Under the pieces are notes generated by a model. The model was not told the origin of the DNA, made no database searches, and saw nothing but the letters and a program-made list of their open reading frames with translations. Below are positions 27,297 to 41,058 of a stretch of 64,000 nucleotides of DNA, in pieces (the stretch's first letter is position 1; the number at the start of each line of letters is the position of its first letter). The stretch is from Strongylocentrotus droebachiensis (lineage: Eukaryota > Echinodermata > Echinoidea > Camarodonta > Strongylocentrotidae): the NCBI GenBank assembly GCA_035222895.1, contig JAVYIG010006406.1:54528-118527 (forward strand). Reading direction: 5' to 3'. Both the position numbers and the translations under genes were made by a program.

Positions 27297-28211
27297 AAAA
27301 ATAACATTCGTTAACCCCCTATTTTTTCTTGATTATAAATTAATTTGAGAGACACATTTTGAAAATTAATGCAAGAACCCTTAGCTCCAAAAGCCCCTAC
27401 CCCCCCCCCCCCCCCCCGAAGAAAAAAATATTCCAGAACCGTGCCTGGTTGTGAATTTGAATCATGTCAAGGTATCCATGTGAATTGATTTACAAAAATG
27501 CTTATTATTCCTGGTCATGGTGATCATTCAATACATCTTTTACGAAGACATCTTCAAGGAGATACCCACACGTCCAGGTCATTTTATTACGTCGGTGATG
27601 ATATACAGATCATGATTTTATATCATTTTTCTTACCTTCGTTGACCTAAACAAGCTCCAGCCACTTTCAATCACCAATGTATATTTCTTTTTTTATTTGT
27701 ATGAAACACTCACCAATATATGAAATGACACGTTTCAGGATACGACGTAAAAATATGATGATGTCCACTGAACAGACCGATGAAATATTTGATCTTCGCT
27801 TTCATGCTCAGGGATGTCCTTTTCAATGACTAATAGTGCAATTTGACGAGAGATGTTGGAAAATTGATATCGAGTGGAAATACTTCATATATTTGTTCTT
27901 TTTACACTCATTGACAATGATCTTTCTCATATACCCAAGTGTTGTCTCGGCAGGAAATGCTTGAACGCTCACCGTAGGCTTGACGAATATATTTTAAAGG
28001 GAAAAGTGGCTTCCATTATTTTGAGCTCCAGGCACCAGTATCAAATATTATTTTTTGGAAATATGATTCATTAATGGTACAAGAAAGCGAAAAGGTAGTG
28101 TAATAAACGAGGGGGAGGTGAAATACAATGTTTTAGATGTATCCTTCGTGTCAGGTCAGATCATCATCACGTATCCCTTTTACAATTTTTGATATTTTCA
28201 AAAAACTTTAT

Positions 28212-28338
28212 GGCCCGAATTCTAAAACGTTTAAACCGACGCTGGGTTAGGCTTTTGTTTAAGATCAGGCTTACCAAAGGAAGTTAGTCTAAGGACAAAG
28301 TTTTCCTTTTGTTAAACGTGATTTTAGAACCAGGGTCA
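28212..28338. mobile_element. Possible short MITE with imperfect terminal repeats
   Basis: The left end GGCCCGAATTCTAAAACG and the reverse complement of the right end, GACCCTGGTTCTAAAATC, are similar over about 17 bases, and both are followed by GTTTAA. No target-site duplication could be fixed, so this is tentative. Confidence 0.35.
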
Positions 28339-28607
28339 AGTATAACCAAACTATAAGAATGCGGACCTATGGGAATATAGTTTTTGTCATAATATAATTA
28401 TGTACATATATAACTTTGTGACCCGTTAATTTCTTTTGTGATGACATATCATTAGACTTTCTATTTGAGACTTTGACATGATTTCATTGAACATCGCTGC
28501 CATTGCCTTCTAATGGATTCTGTGTTTGTATTTGTTAAAACTTGTTTTCTTTTGCTTTAGACGTTTCCTTTTGATTTGTATGTTCTATTTTCATTTCTAC
28601 CATCTAG

Positions 28608-28757
28608 GTTGGCGACCATGGGCGTCGTGGTCATCGTGTTCCAAGGAATGCGGAGCTGGTCATCAGACTCGACGTCGAGTGTGCGTTCGTGATGTCCCCA
28701 ATGCATGCGAGGGAGATGCTAAACAGAAACGACAATGCAATAACTTCGACTGTTCAG
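28608..28757 (+). CDS. Gene A exon: TSP1 domain 1
   Basis: 150 bp between acceptor CATCTAG and donor CAG|GTGAGT, phase 1 to 1. It encodes WRPWASWSSC, CSKECGAG, then RRRVC and two further cysteines, the layout of a thrombospondin type 1 repeat with its Trp ladder and six cysteines. It splices cleanly to 32799, where G plus AT makes Asp. An in-frame ATG at 28580 lies in the intron-like pyrimidine tract and is not preferred as a start. Confidence 0.85.
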
Positions 28758-31700
28758 GTGAGTTCAAACAATGTTCTTACTCTTCGATGTCTGCACAAAG
28801 ATATACTAAAGGGAACGGGAATTGTTTTTGTAAATGTCAAAATCATTTCCGAGGTTGTTAAACCCTAGTTTTGAAGGGAAATGGCGCGAAGAATGGCAAC
28901 TATGTGTCGCGTCGAAGCCCTACCCGTCTAACCTATTTTGTTGTCTCCCATGGTGATCTGCGTAGCTGAAGTGATACCTGTAATGTTATCCTATGAAACG
29001 GATGTGATCGATTTACCACAACGAGATCATGGTTTCTTGTAAGAAAAATATAGCTAAGTGGTTGTGTTTTCTTACACCACTCAAAAAGGAATCATACTCT
29101 TTACCTTTTGGGTTTCGAGCATCGATTACAAAAAATGGGGGTTGATATTGTTGTCGGCTCTTATGCACTCCAAATGATATTAGAAACAATGCTCTAGAAT
29201 AAAATTCGATTTGGGGGGTTCGACAGTTTATGTAATAAGTTGTTAATGTACCAGCATTTATCCAGTCATTGCATCCTGTACATCTTGACTTCTTAGTTCC
29301 TGTGATCTTCCTCTCATCCTTAATTGATTAATATAATTTTGGGGTGTTGCCCTTTCTTCCCCATCATAAATTGGCCATGTAATCATCACCACCACCAACA
29401 TGGTTATGATCTTAGCAAGACGTATAGCACAACTTTCATTACCATTTTAATGAGATCGGTGTCAATGCATTATCCCTGTCAGCACCGTCTAATTCAACGT
29501 CAACTCTATCGCGATCTCACTCGCCACCCCGATCGTCACCCTGCTACCGATGGATATCTGGATACCACCGGCCATCATCAACCACCTCATCATCGTCATC
29601 ACAAGGCATCCACCCCCCCTCTCAGTAAGAAGATATCATTGTCGCCTAAGCGGTGGTATCACTACCATCGGAAGCGATGAATTCCATCTATGTCTGCTCC
29701 AAACATCACGCTAGACTGTACTAGAAAATGATAGGGGGTGAATGACGTTTCGTCGTGAATGCATTGATAGAAGCATGACCGGAACATGACCTAGATCTGA
29801 TCGCAAAGACTTTACAGAAAAAATCAGCCTGAGAAAATGTTGACTGCCTTGAGCGTCGCCTATTGAACTGTGCGAACACGACACTGAAATGTTACATAAT
29901 CCGAAAATGATATCTGCAGTATAGGGTATTGATATTGCCCTTATCATAAACCCAACCACCACCACCACCACCACCACCATCACCACCACCACCACCTCCA
30001 CTACTACCACCATTACTACCACCATTACCACCACCATCACCACAACCACCACAACCACCACCACCACCACCTCTACCACCACCACCACCTCTACCACCAC
30101 CACCACCATCACCTCGACTACCACCACCATCACCACAACCACCACCATCACCACAACCACCACCACCACCACCTCTACCACCACCACCACCATCACCTCG
30201 ACTACCACCACCACCACCATCACTACCACCATCACCACAACCACCTCTACTAATTTCACCACCACCATCACCTACATGTAGTACTTTTTGCCACCAGTGA
30301 TACTCTCATTTCTTTAAGAAGAATAAATCTGAAATCATTATGCCCTTGAGATTATAAGTTCCAAAGTTCTTCTGTACGACGTCGTAACCCCAAGTTGAAC
30401 CTTCTCTCTTCCAGACACCACTACACGTGAACAGATGAAATAACCTTACTCATGGGTATCTGTTTGAATAAACATTTTCACCTCGAATGATGTCAATTTG
30501 ATGATTCTCACTGATTGACTGACAGTCCTCTCGTCGAGTGGAACTGAATGTGTCAAGTTTTGGGCTAAAGTCTGAACCCCCACGACCTTGTTTTGAGGAA
30601 AGAGACGTACTAATGATCTCTCAAAGTACGAAACATTGTTGGAAAGAAAGTTCATGGAGCTGTCGGAGAGATTGGGGTTACCCCAAGCTAAAAATTATCA
30701 ACAAGTGATTCACCCATCAAACTGTTTATTTTAAAAATCTTCATGAACCACAAATTATATGAAATAATAGTCATGTTTATATTTTTTCTTGGCAATTAAC
30801 AACGCGATATCAGTGTTAGTTGGTTCATGCTGAACGTATTAGTCAAACTTGATATGATCACAAATTTTGGATATTTGTGATAAATACATCAACGAAGCTT
30901 TTTTTTAAAGAAGGTGAAATACAAATGTTATTTATGTATTTGTTGTCACTGTCCGTATGTTCCTTTCTTTCTCTCTTGTCCATTAATTCGATATTCTCTC
31001 TCTCTCTCTCTTTCTCTCTCTCTGTCATCAGTTTCCAATATCTCGTTCTCCTTCCCTCACTCTCCCTATTTTTATTTCTTCCTCATCTTCTCTCTCACTC
31101 TTTATTTCTCTATCTCCCCCTTTCTCTCTCTCCTCTTCTCTTATTTCTTCCCTTCTCTCTCTCTCTTTCACTCTCTCTCTATCTATTTCTCTCTCTCTAT
31201 CTCTCTTTCCCCCTCTCCCTGCTCTCCTTCTCCTTCCCATTCTTCACGTCGTCCCTATTTTCTCCAACACTTGTCTACTTTCCCTCGCTTAAAAAAACAA
31301 CATGAAAACAGTCAAGTCAACCCACACCTCTCCACTTACATTGTGGTAACATAACAACATAGCATTTGTTGTTGAAAAATAGATCTTTCCCACACCCAAA
31401 TACAGTAGGTCAATTAACCAGTCTGCGAACTTTTAGAGCACATTTACATCAATTGATACACCTCTATCGCGTGATGAACAAACCAGGTGGAAATAAGTGG
31501 TTGAGAAAATTGTTTCAATTTGTTTTGTTGGTGTTAAATTCAAAAACATCTCATAAGAGCCTAATAACAACAAAACCATTTAACTCGAACATTTCGAAAG
31601 TACAGTCAAAGTCGTTTTGGAGAGGATGGAAGTACGGGTAATATGACCAATTTCGACTGGAGCTGACTTCCTCTTTCTTTTTTACGCGGAAAATTTAGTC

Positions 31701-33736
31701 GACTCGAGCTTGAACTTTATATTTGCCAGACATAATTATGATATTCAAAACAACAAACAAATAGATGCAGAAACCAATAAATCAAATCAAATCAAATCAA
31801 ATCAAATAGTCTACGATTAATTTTGTCCGAATTATTGAAAGATTGTGGAACGGTATAAATAAGATATCCGTAAATCAGATATCATTAAATCAAATATACA
31901 TTGTAAACAATATTTTCTATGGTCATGACGTTTTATTCAAAGTATGTGATTATGACGTTTGCGTCGTGTATGAGCACAATAATTTGTCTGATCAATATTG
32001 ATTGGATAGTACTTAGACATGATGCTTAATTATAAAAAATTCCCTGGGAAAATATTTATTTGACTAAAAACTCTTTGTAAGGAGGAGAGGGGCGCCGAAT
32101 AGGGAGCTGGTTATCCAAAGACTTCCCATAATGCTTTGTAACGCCATGGACTCTTCCGCAATAATCTGCAACATTAAAATTGTAGGCCTATCTAGATACT
32201 TATCCACAATTTGGAAGTTGCTCAAAAAGTTGAACAGCTGATAAAAAAAAAGATTAACAGAATTGACTTTCGTTTTTGTTCTATGTTAAAATCATAGTTT
32301 CTGATATAGAAAGGCCTATCTTTCCTGCTACGGTTGCTGATAGATTTAATTATTTCTGTTTGGCACTCATTCGATGAATTGTTTTATGTAAATGATGATG
32401 TTCCTGTATCAAATTTAAATTAAATTAGACAAAGGGCTTTGTCCATGAAAGTTCGAAACATCATTTGATCTCATCTGTTATTAACACACATAACAAAAAT
32501 CACTCAACACACACACAAAATGGACATCATAAATTTTGCAAGAGCCGGATGACTTTAAGAATTAATATACTAGCAAAGAATAATGATTTTATTGGACTGA
32601 AGCCTACTTTCAAACTGACATTTTATTGTTAAAGGGAGGAATAGTACTTGGTTTACTTTTAACCTTTTAGCTGCTTTTGTCGACTTATGGAACACCTCAT
32701 CCACAATTATTAGACTTGTTAAAGTATCGCATTTGCAGTATTCTCACAAACTTTTCACTATCTCCTTTATCTGTTTTTTTTTCTTTCCCGCTTCTTAGAT
32801 GTGAAAGACATGAAGAAGATCCTTCATCTTGATGACTTTCCTCCCGGGGTTCGTCGGGCTCCAAGTCGTTGGACAGCTTACAGAATCACGCATCAAGCCA
32901 GAACGCTTCGTGTTCCGACCAGCGATATCTACGGCAAGAGTTTCCCGCACCAGTTCGCCGTACTCCTCACCGTCAAACCCAAGGTTACGCTACGCAAAAA
33001 CCGCGGAGATCCGTACGCCTTGCTTTTCACCGACGCTGATGGCAACATTCAATTTGGCATCAAACTCGCAAATACCCCTTCCGTCGTGTATAGTCAACTG
33101 GACGGGACGCTCAAGGAACTAAATTTCACCGATTATGTTTTGGATAGGAGCTGGCACTACATGGCTTTTAGTGTGAACAAGCATACAGTCACGTTGATTG
33201 CAGACTGTAAGCAAGTGTTCACACTCAACATTGAGAGGAGCGATCGAGCAACGATTGATGCTACGGGTACGACATCAATCGGTGGTGGATATCGAGCAGT
33301 CAATAGTGCTTATTTTGAGGTAAATATCACATTCTCCTTGGTCATTGGTGATCTATACCGCAATATACAACCAGAGATAAGCAGTGGAATGTTAATGACA
33401 ATTCAAAACATAATGAAATTTAACGGTGTGAACGAAAAGTTAGTAAAACGGAAATCGTGGATGTGGTAGAGATAATAAAATATTACTTTATTTCATGATT
33501 ATACTATAACAGAAGAGTCCTTATCTTTATCTGATATTATCTTGAATTGAAAAGTCGGTATATTGTAATTTAAGTATTTGAATTTAATTTCAGGGTGATA
33601 TCGATCAAATGGTTTTGACGAATGACACGTCAACCGCAGAGTTTCAGTGCCTGCCACAAGAAAGACGTGTAAGTATATGATCACATATTCTATCGTTCTC
33701 TCTTCCCTGCTCCATGACCCCCCCCCCCCCTTCACC

Positions 33737-33769
<33 letters not shown>

Positions 33770-36700
33770 TCTCTTTCTCTCTTTTTCTCTCTCTTTCTCT
33801 CTCTCTCTCTTCTCTCTTTCTCGCTCTTTCTCTCTCTCTCTCTTCTCTCTTTCTCTCTCTTTCTCTCTCTTTATCTCTCTCTCTCTCTCCCCCACCTTCT
33901 CCATGTCTATCTATATCTCTATCTCTCTATCTCTCTCTATCTCAATATATCGATCCTTAATTTGTATGTTATTGAATACCATGTGAGTCTCTTTTTCTTT
34001 CTTTGCCGCCAAGCTGCTAATTAAATGCCCGATCAAAATAATGGTCTACTTTTATGCACACTTATGAACTTTTAGAAATTATCTAGTCAGTCAACGAGAC
34101 CCTCCATTTGCAAGACCATCTATAACACCTTCTAAAACCTAGATAGAGATATGATAAGAACAGATGCTCGTTACCAGATGAACACTGTTATGTTATTCTG
34201 GTCGTATGAGCATAGTTCATCTCGTCAGGAATGGTGGTTATTTTACCTGACTGCTAAGAAAGCATAAATGCTTGTTAGTAAGCATAAGAGCCAGAGGACG
34301 GACGGCTTTAGGTCCTCTCCGAGAGTCGTACTCTTGAATTTAGAAACACATTTTTCTCCAAGGCATGATTATGGGGGAATCCACATTTATTTACCTTGAA
34401 TGAATATTCCTTAAACCATGAAATGTAAAGTCATCGAAATTGTACAGCAGCAGGTGGAGTTTGACCTGGATTCTCTATTCACTATCTCTCAGTTTCCCGA
34501 CCTCCTAGACATTGCATCGACTGCGCCACCTTCGAGCTCAGTGAACGGCATGGATACATCCTTCGACATCGATCTCGTGTACGACAACCTCTTCGATCCA
34601 TTCCTCTTCATGGACACAGAAACGACTACGTCAATGCCCATGGACACCGTGTTTCCTTCGTTTTCGGAATCCGACATCACTGAGGATAGACTGGACGAAG
34701 CGAGTGTGTCTCCGACTATGCCTTCGACCACTCAAAGAATAACTAAAAAGGTAAAGTGACTTATGCAGAGAAACACAATTTTTGTATTGCAATTCAGTGT
34801 CGAATATGATGTAGAAATAAAGTTGTATTAAGTTTTCAAGATAGAAGAATTTCTTTAGACAGGTGTGATAGTCAAATAAAAATAAAGGCCAATAATAAAC
34901 ACATAGTACAAAATATGACTCCATGAGGGAAAAGGACCCTCCAGCTTTTACAAAAATTATTATCAAGTTTGACAACTGAACAATTATGAATAAAAGAGAA
35001 AGAGGGAAGAGAGAGAGGGAGAGAGAGGGAGTAAAGATGTAGAAAGATGTTTCTTAGAAGAAAGCAATGAGGGCTAATACATTATGAAGGAAGAAGCAGA
35101 TAAAGAAAACTGGAATATGCTATGTTCTTTTTCTTTTCTGCTTCAGATCATGACTCAAAGACCAAGAACATCAACTCCAGCGTTGACGAAATTGACGGTG
35201 AAGTTGGACAATGGAGCATTTGGAGCCAACCAGTCAAACAGTGATGTCATCAGAAACATCATGGATCCTGAGGAATCGGTAGAGTTTGGAGTGGAAAGCG
35301 AATCGCCCATTGATATTAACAATCATGCGACAGCCGAACCTGTTTACGATGACAGCAGTCGGAGTTCAGCTGGACGTTCGGATGCCACCATGAAGTCCAC
35401 TGACGACTCGAGGTACTGGACGATAACGCCCACGACGCCGACGTCGCGGCGAGGACCAAGCGCGTACTCGCAGGTCAAGGTTTTACCTACGACGATCACG
35501 GAATCGACAACGCACAAGATGACGACGACAACGACAAAGAAACCAACCACAGTTCCTTCAACTACCAAAGCTACAACAACGATGACAACAACTCCCGCTA
35601 CAACAACACCAGCTACCACCACTACCACAACCACTGCAACGCCGACAACAAGAACTATATCAACAACCACCCCATCGTCGACGACATCGACTGTCTCTCT
35701 GAAGTCGACGTCGGAGATGAATGATATTCTTGGTGATGCGGATGTTGATAATAACAGTGAAAGACCACTGAATGACGGTCTGATCCCGGCTCCTCCTGGT
35801 ACTGATGCCCTCTCACCTGTCGCTCCGGCTATTGCTCAGCGTCCATCTATCTACCATGGTAGACCAATTGATGGTATGTTTTAACTCGAATCAATATCTT
35901 GTAACGAAGTACATAAGAAGTGTCTCTCAGTTTTAAGATAATCTAATGTAATTAAAGTCACCCCCCTCAAAAAAAAAAGGAAAAAAAAAAGTATATAATG
36001 GTTGAAAAAGGAATCATAAAAATGTATTAGGTAACGTAAGTACAATAAACTTTTTTGGGGTCATAATGTAATGTAGGCGTAAATTGGGAAGTTGATCTTT
36101 TCTCGGTAAATTTACATTATTTTGTAGGTATACCACCGTATTTGAAATATGAATAACCTATTTAATCATTAAGCCACTTGTTTGTAACTTGATGAGATAT
36201 ACACTTCACAGTGCTGACGCGACGCTCTAGATCATGCCTTCTCAACTGGCGGCGCGCGCGCCACTTGTGGCGCTCGCGGTCAGTCGGAGTGGCGCGCGAC
36301 TGTTGCAACAACAAAACAAAAGAAAGAATGAAAGAAAGTATATATTTTAGAATTAAGTACTCAGCTAAATCAAGAAGTTGCAGTCGAAATTGAGCCCCAA
36401 ATGCCTGCTTAACAAACAAGAAGAAAGGGGAATTTGTCGTTTTTTACCATTTCATACGAATCTAAACCTAAGGTCTGAACAACAATTAGCTTACGATGGG
36501 ATACCAATTTTAAAATTGCCAATCTCTGGAAACATCTTGTTTTCATTTGTTTGGTTTTCACTTTATTTTGAGATTTCCTGGGGATATCGCACACACAAAA
36601 ACTACATATAAATATACCTCCAGTGTAATTGTTCCGAGGAATCGTACTATTTTTTTCACATCAATATGAAATTATGATTGATTATATTGTGGAATGAAAT

Positions 36701-39700
36701 GGTGTTAAAAATGCCCCATTTGGGCCTTTAGAAACCCCCTAAATCCCCCCCCCCCCCGCTTCAGGGGGCTCCGCCCCTACTACCCCCGTTAGGGCTTTGC
36801 CACTGAGCCCCACCCATTTTCGGCTCGGTCGCTAATACGCTCCCTCGCAGCATAGTCAACCATACAGGGTGGCACTTCAACTACAAATTCTTTTCGTTTT
36901 GGCACTTCTAATAAACTAGTTGAGAAGGCCTGCTCTAGATACATGTATACTTCTTTACATAATTTATACATGATTTTTTTCGCTTCCTAGTAAAGTACCT
37001 CGTGAAGATGCAATGGCATAAAGCCAAATAAAAACCGTACATACAACTCATTATCGTTGTCGTGTTGACCGGTACTTCCGGGTAATTTTTAATCGAGTTT
37101 AAAATGTTTTTTTTTCCTGATCCCATGAAATATATATTTTTGTTTTACATGACTAGAAATTGCGAACTGGTCGACGTGGAGCACATGTAGTCGGACGTGT
37201 GGTTCGGGGACCCGGTACCGGTATACAGTATGCAGCCCAGATTCGAAGCTCCCTGACTGCAGAACTGGACGCGGTATTGCAGCCCAACATAAATCATGTC
37301 AACTCAACAATGATTGCAAAGGTTTGTAACGATTTAAATCGTAGATGGTTCTCCTAGAGAAGGAAAAAACAGGCGTTGGCTACTTTAATCAGTGAATAAT
37401 TTAAAAAGAGATGGGAGATATATTTCGAAGCAGTGAAAGAAAATTTAGAAAGAAAGAAGACATTGGAGAGAAAATATTTAAGCTATAGTATTTCATCTTA
37501 AAACATTGCGCCAATTTAATCCGCATTATATTGTACTTGCCATTTGAGAAATTTAGGAAACTGAATTTAGAATTCATTCCCTCTCTCTCGAATTGACTAT
37601 AACAGGTGTACTAAGGTGGAGCGATTGGGGTGCCTGCACACAGACTTGTGGTTCTGGGTTCGAGACCCGAGTGGCCATCTGCAGAGACATCGATTCCCAT
37701 GAGAACTGCACCAAGGTCGGCCAGTTGATGATCGAGCGAAGGGGCTGTGAGGGACTCTCGGAATGTCCAAGTAAGCCATCTACATATTTCTTATCCTCAA
37801 TATCTTTTTCATCATTGTCGTCGTCATCGTCGCATTTATGTTCATCAACATCAACAGCATCATCACCGACATTATCATTGTCACTATTATCAGTAGAGTC
37901 ATCATGCTGTCGTTCACGTATAGTAAATATGTACCCATTAAACTAGCGATATCATGTTGTTAATGCTGAGCAGGGCTATCCATCCGTATGTATTATTATG
38001 TATATATTTTTGCTTTGCATCTTTTTTTTTATACGGAAACAAAATACTACTACTACTAAAACGACTATCATCAGATTTTCCTTAATTGTAATTTCGCATC
38101 AGTATCATCATTTTACCTTTCCATTTCGTTTTTGTGACGAATTTCTCTCGTTACTCTTATGAGAAATTACTTCAGTCTTACACTGACCGTACCTCCCAAA
38201 AATGTGTTTACATGATCACTAAATTGGATAACGTTGATAATTTCGAGTGAAGAAACGCACAAACCATTGTTTAGAATGGAGGTTGAGGACTGGAGTATAA
38301 TGTTATGTGGGGTTTTGGGAGCAGTCCGAACGGGTTTTCTTAATTCTGTCGTTCATGTATTATAGTAAATATGGGATAACTTAATAGTTTCATTAAGGTA
38401 TTGTTATATACTAATACATTAATTTATAATAAATATAGCTTGATTGATCATTGATTGATTCAGTTTTTTTTCTTCTAAATTCTAGATTACTGTATTGGTG
38501 GATGTTTGAATGGAGGAACGTGTATGCCAGGAGGTGTTTGTCAATGTCCTGCTGGATATGAGGGACGAGTGTGTGAGACAGGTAAGATATGATCTTTCTT
38601 TTCTTTCTCATCGTTTATCTCACTATCACTATTTTCAATTTCCATATTTCATGCTAATAATATCTTGCTATACGTATAATAATAATAATATTAATAATGA
38701 TGAGTGTTTATAAAGCGCAGGTATCCACCAGGTATACTGCAGCTCATAGCACTCTACAAACAAAATTTATCTAAACTACTAATTATTTTCATCTCTTTCA
38801 CCACTCTTTCTAAAACACCTCTCTATCTCTTTTAATCACTCTAATCCCCTCCTCCCTCTCTCTCTCTCTCTCTCATTCTGATGCTACTTTCATTTAAAAA
38901 AATTGTATTTCTTTCCTAAATCTTCCTCTTGTCCACGTCGGAGTATACTTTACTCCGACATCAAGGAAAAAGAACTGATTACAGTCAGATATTTGTAACG
39001 GGGCACATTTGAAAGGACGTATGTATGATTAAAATATGTCATCATTTTCGGCTCAGCATCAATAGTTTGCTTGTAATAATTTGCAATCCATTTCCATGTT
39101 TCTTTTTATAATTTAAAATTTTACAGTTACTTTCACTTATTTATTTTTTGTTCATTCATTCTCCATCCATTTCACTATAAGTTTGCTGCATGTTATTTTA
39201 TTTTATCATCAGAGCTTTGTCAGCATTCATGTAAGAACGGTGGAAGGTGTGTTGGAAAGAACAAGTGTCTCTGTCCATATGGTCATTTACCCCCGTTTTG
39301 TGAGCGTAAGTTGAAAGTAAAACTGTTTCTGTTTCCTGTTCTGTTCGGTATCTACATGTATACTCAGATTATAACATGAACTCCACCCAGTAACACATTA
39401 GATCCTTCATTCAGTGACGTTATGAAGAAATGATTTGGCAATGAGTCATTAAAGGAAACAAAAATGTCCGTACTTTAACATCTTGAAATCAGTATGAAAA
39501 GAAGCGGTTCAAACCTGTCAATCGGCAGACTTGTTAAAACTATTTTTCAAGTTTCATTACATAATACAAAGATGAATAAAACTTGTGGTGCTATATTTGG
39601 TTAGTTCAGTTGCTTGTTACTCTGATATCTCTTGAAATTTATACTTGTCTTTTCCATCAATGTTTTATTCATGTGCAATTCAGTTACTTGTAACTGCGAT

Positions 39701-40915
39701 ATATGGAAATGAATCAATAAATACCATTTGTCTATCTATCTCTTTATCTAATGATATATATATATATATATATATAATATGCAGAATACTGCAATTACGA
39801 TATAGGGATCAATTTCTTGTCCTCATTGTTTCAATGACTTTTACTTTGTCATGGTCATTGTAGTTCATTATTTGTTTATAAATTGTATTCACAGCTCTTT
39901 GCAACCCTCCGTGTCAGAACAATGGACGATGTATCCACCCTGGAAGATGTGTCTGTTCTAAAGGATACACTGGTCCTGCTTGCAGTAAACGTATGCTGGT
40001 TATATATTATCCTTACCGTGATCCCTAATATACCATCGCATGAATCGCTGAGTTTCTTGAGACACAAAAATGTTCATGTGAAATCATGACATTATATGTT
40101 ACCTCTCTTATCACATGAACATTTTCAGGAATTTTTTTCTTGCACAATCATTGCAATATTATGTGAATTGGCTTTATTTTATATTGATGTTAATATACAC
40201 ACTATAAACTCAAATGACGAAGACTAAATCGACCAGAAAAGAATGCTCCATGATATAACATTAAATACATAGGGGCCTTGAAAGAATCTTTTTGAAAATG
40301 TAATAATATTTGATTGATTATGTATCTTTCCTTTCCTGTATTTTTCAATCTATACAGCTATTTGTCGGTCTGGTTGTTTGAATGGCGGCACGTGTGTGGC
40401 ACCGGACCGATGTCACTGTCCCACCGGATACTCAGGACCAGACTGTAATAAACGTAAGTCTCTTGCCTTGGGGATTTCTAAATAGGACTAAGTCTTGTGG
40501 TTCTAGGACCGATTAGACTTTTTTTAGTTTTAGTTATTAGTTCCTTAGGTCTTACGGGGGTCTTACATCTCATTGGTCATAAACATCTAACATGGTTATG
40601 AATATAGAAGGTAAATCAGAAGAACACCTCGATAAGCATGTATATAACATGTAACCAGTGGCGGATCCAGGGGGGGGGGGGGGCCCTTGAGAAAAAAAAT
40701 CATGTAAATTCACGTGATTTTTACCTTTTTAGGCCCCCCCCCCTGGCGCTCAAGGGGGGGGGGGGTGCAAATTGAAAAAATTTCGAGGACCAAAAAAAAA
40801 AAAAAAAATTTCCCACTACCCCCCCCCCCCCCCCCCCCCCCTGAGCGACTTTTCGACCGGCGCGATTTTCAAATTTTCGGGAGCAAAACAAAAAACCAAA
40901 AAAAATTGTGCTCAC

Positions 40916-40947
<32 letters not shown>

Positions 40948-41022
40948 ATGAGCGACTTTTCGACCGGCGCGATTTTCAAATTTTCGGGAGCAAAACAAAA
41001 AACCAAAAAAAATTGTGCTCAC

Positions 41023-41058
<36 letters not shown>

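Larger units (their letters stand above)
28759..32798. other. Gene A intron with (ACC)n and (TC)n arrays
   Basis: Contains a possible but phase-incompatible exon at 29483-29624, the (ACC)n array at 29951-30270, the CT tract at 30995-31220 and an (AATCA)n tail at 31777-31807. The last may end another LINE-like insertion. Confidence 0.6.

Noticed and set aside
28580..28607. In-frame ATG just before the first TSP1 exon as the gene A start
   Set aside because: It falls in the pyrimidine-rich tract of a good acceptor and would give no proper signal peptide.
29711..30271. Val-rich 186-codon minus-strand frame
   Set aside because: It is the antisense reading of the (ACC)n array.
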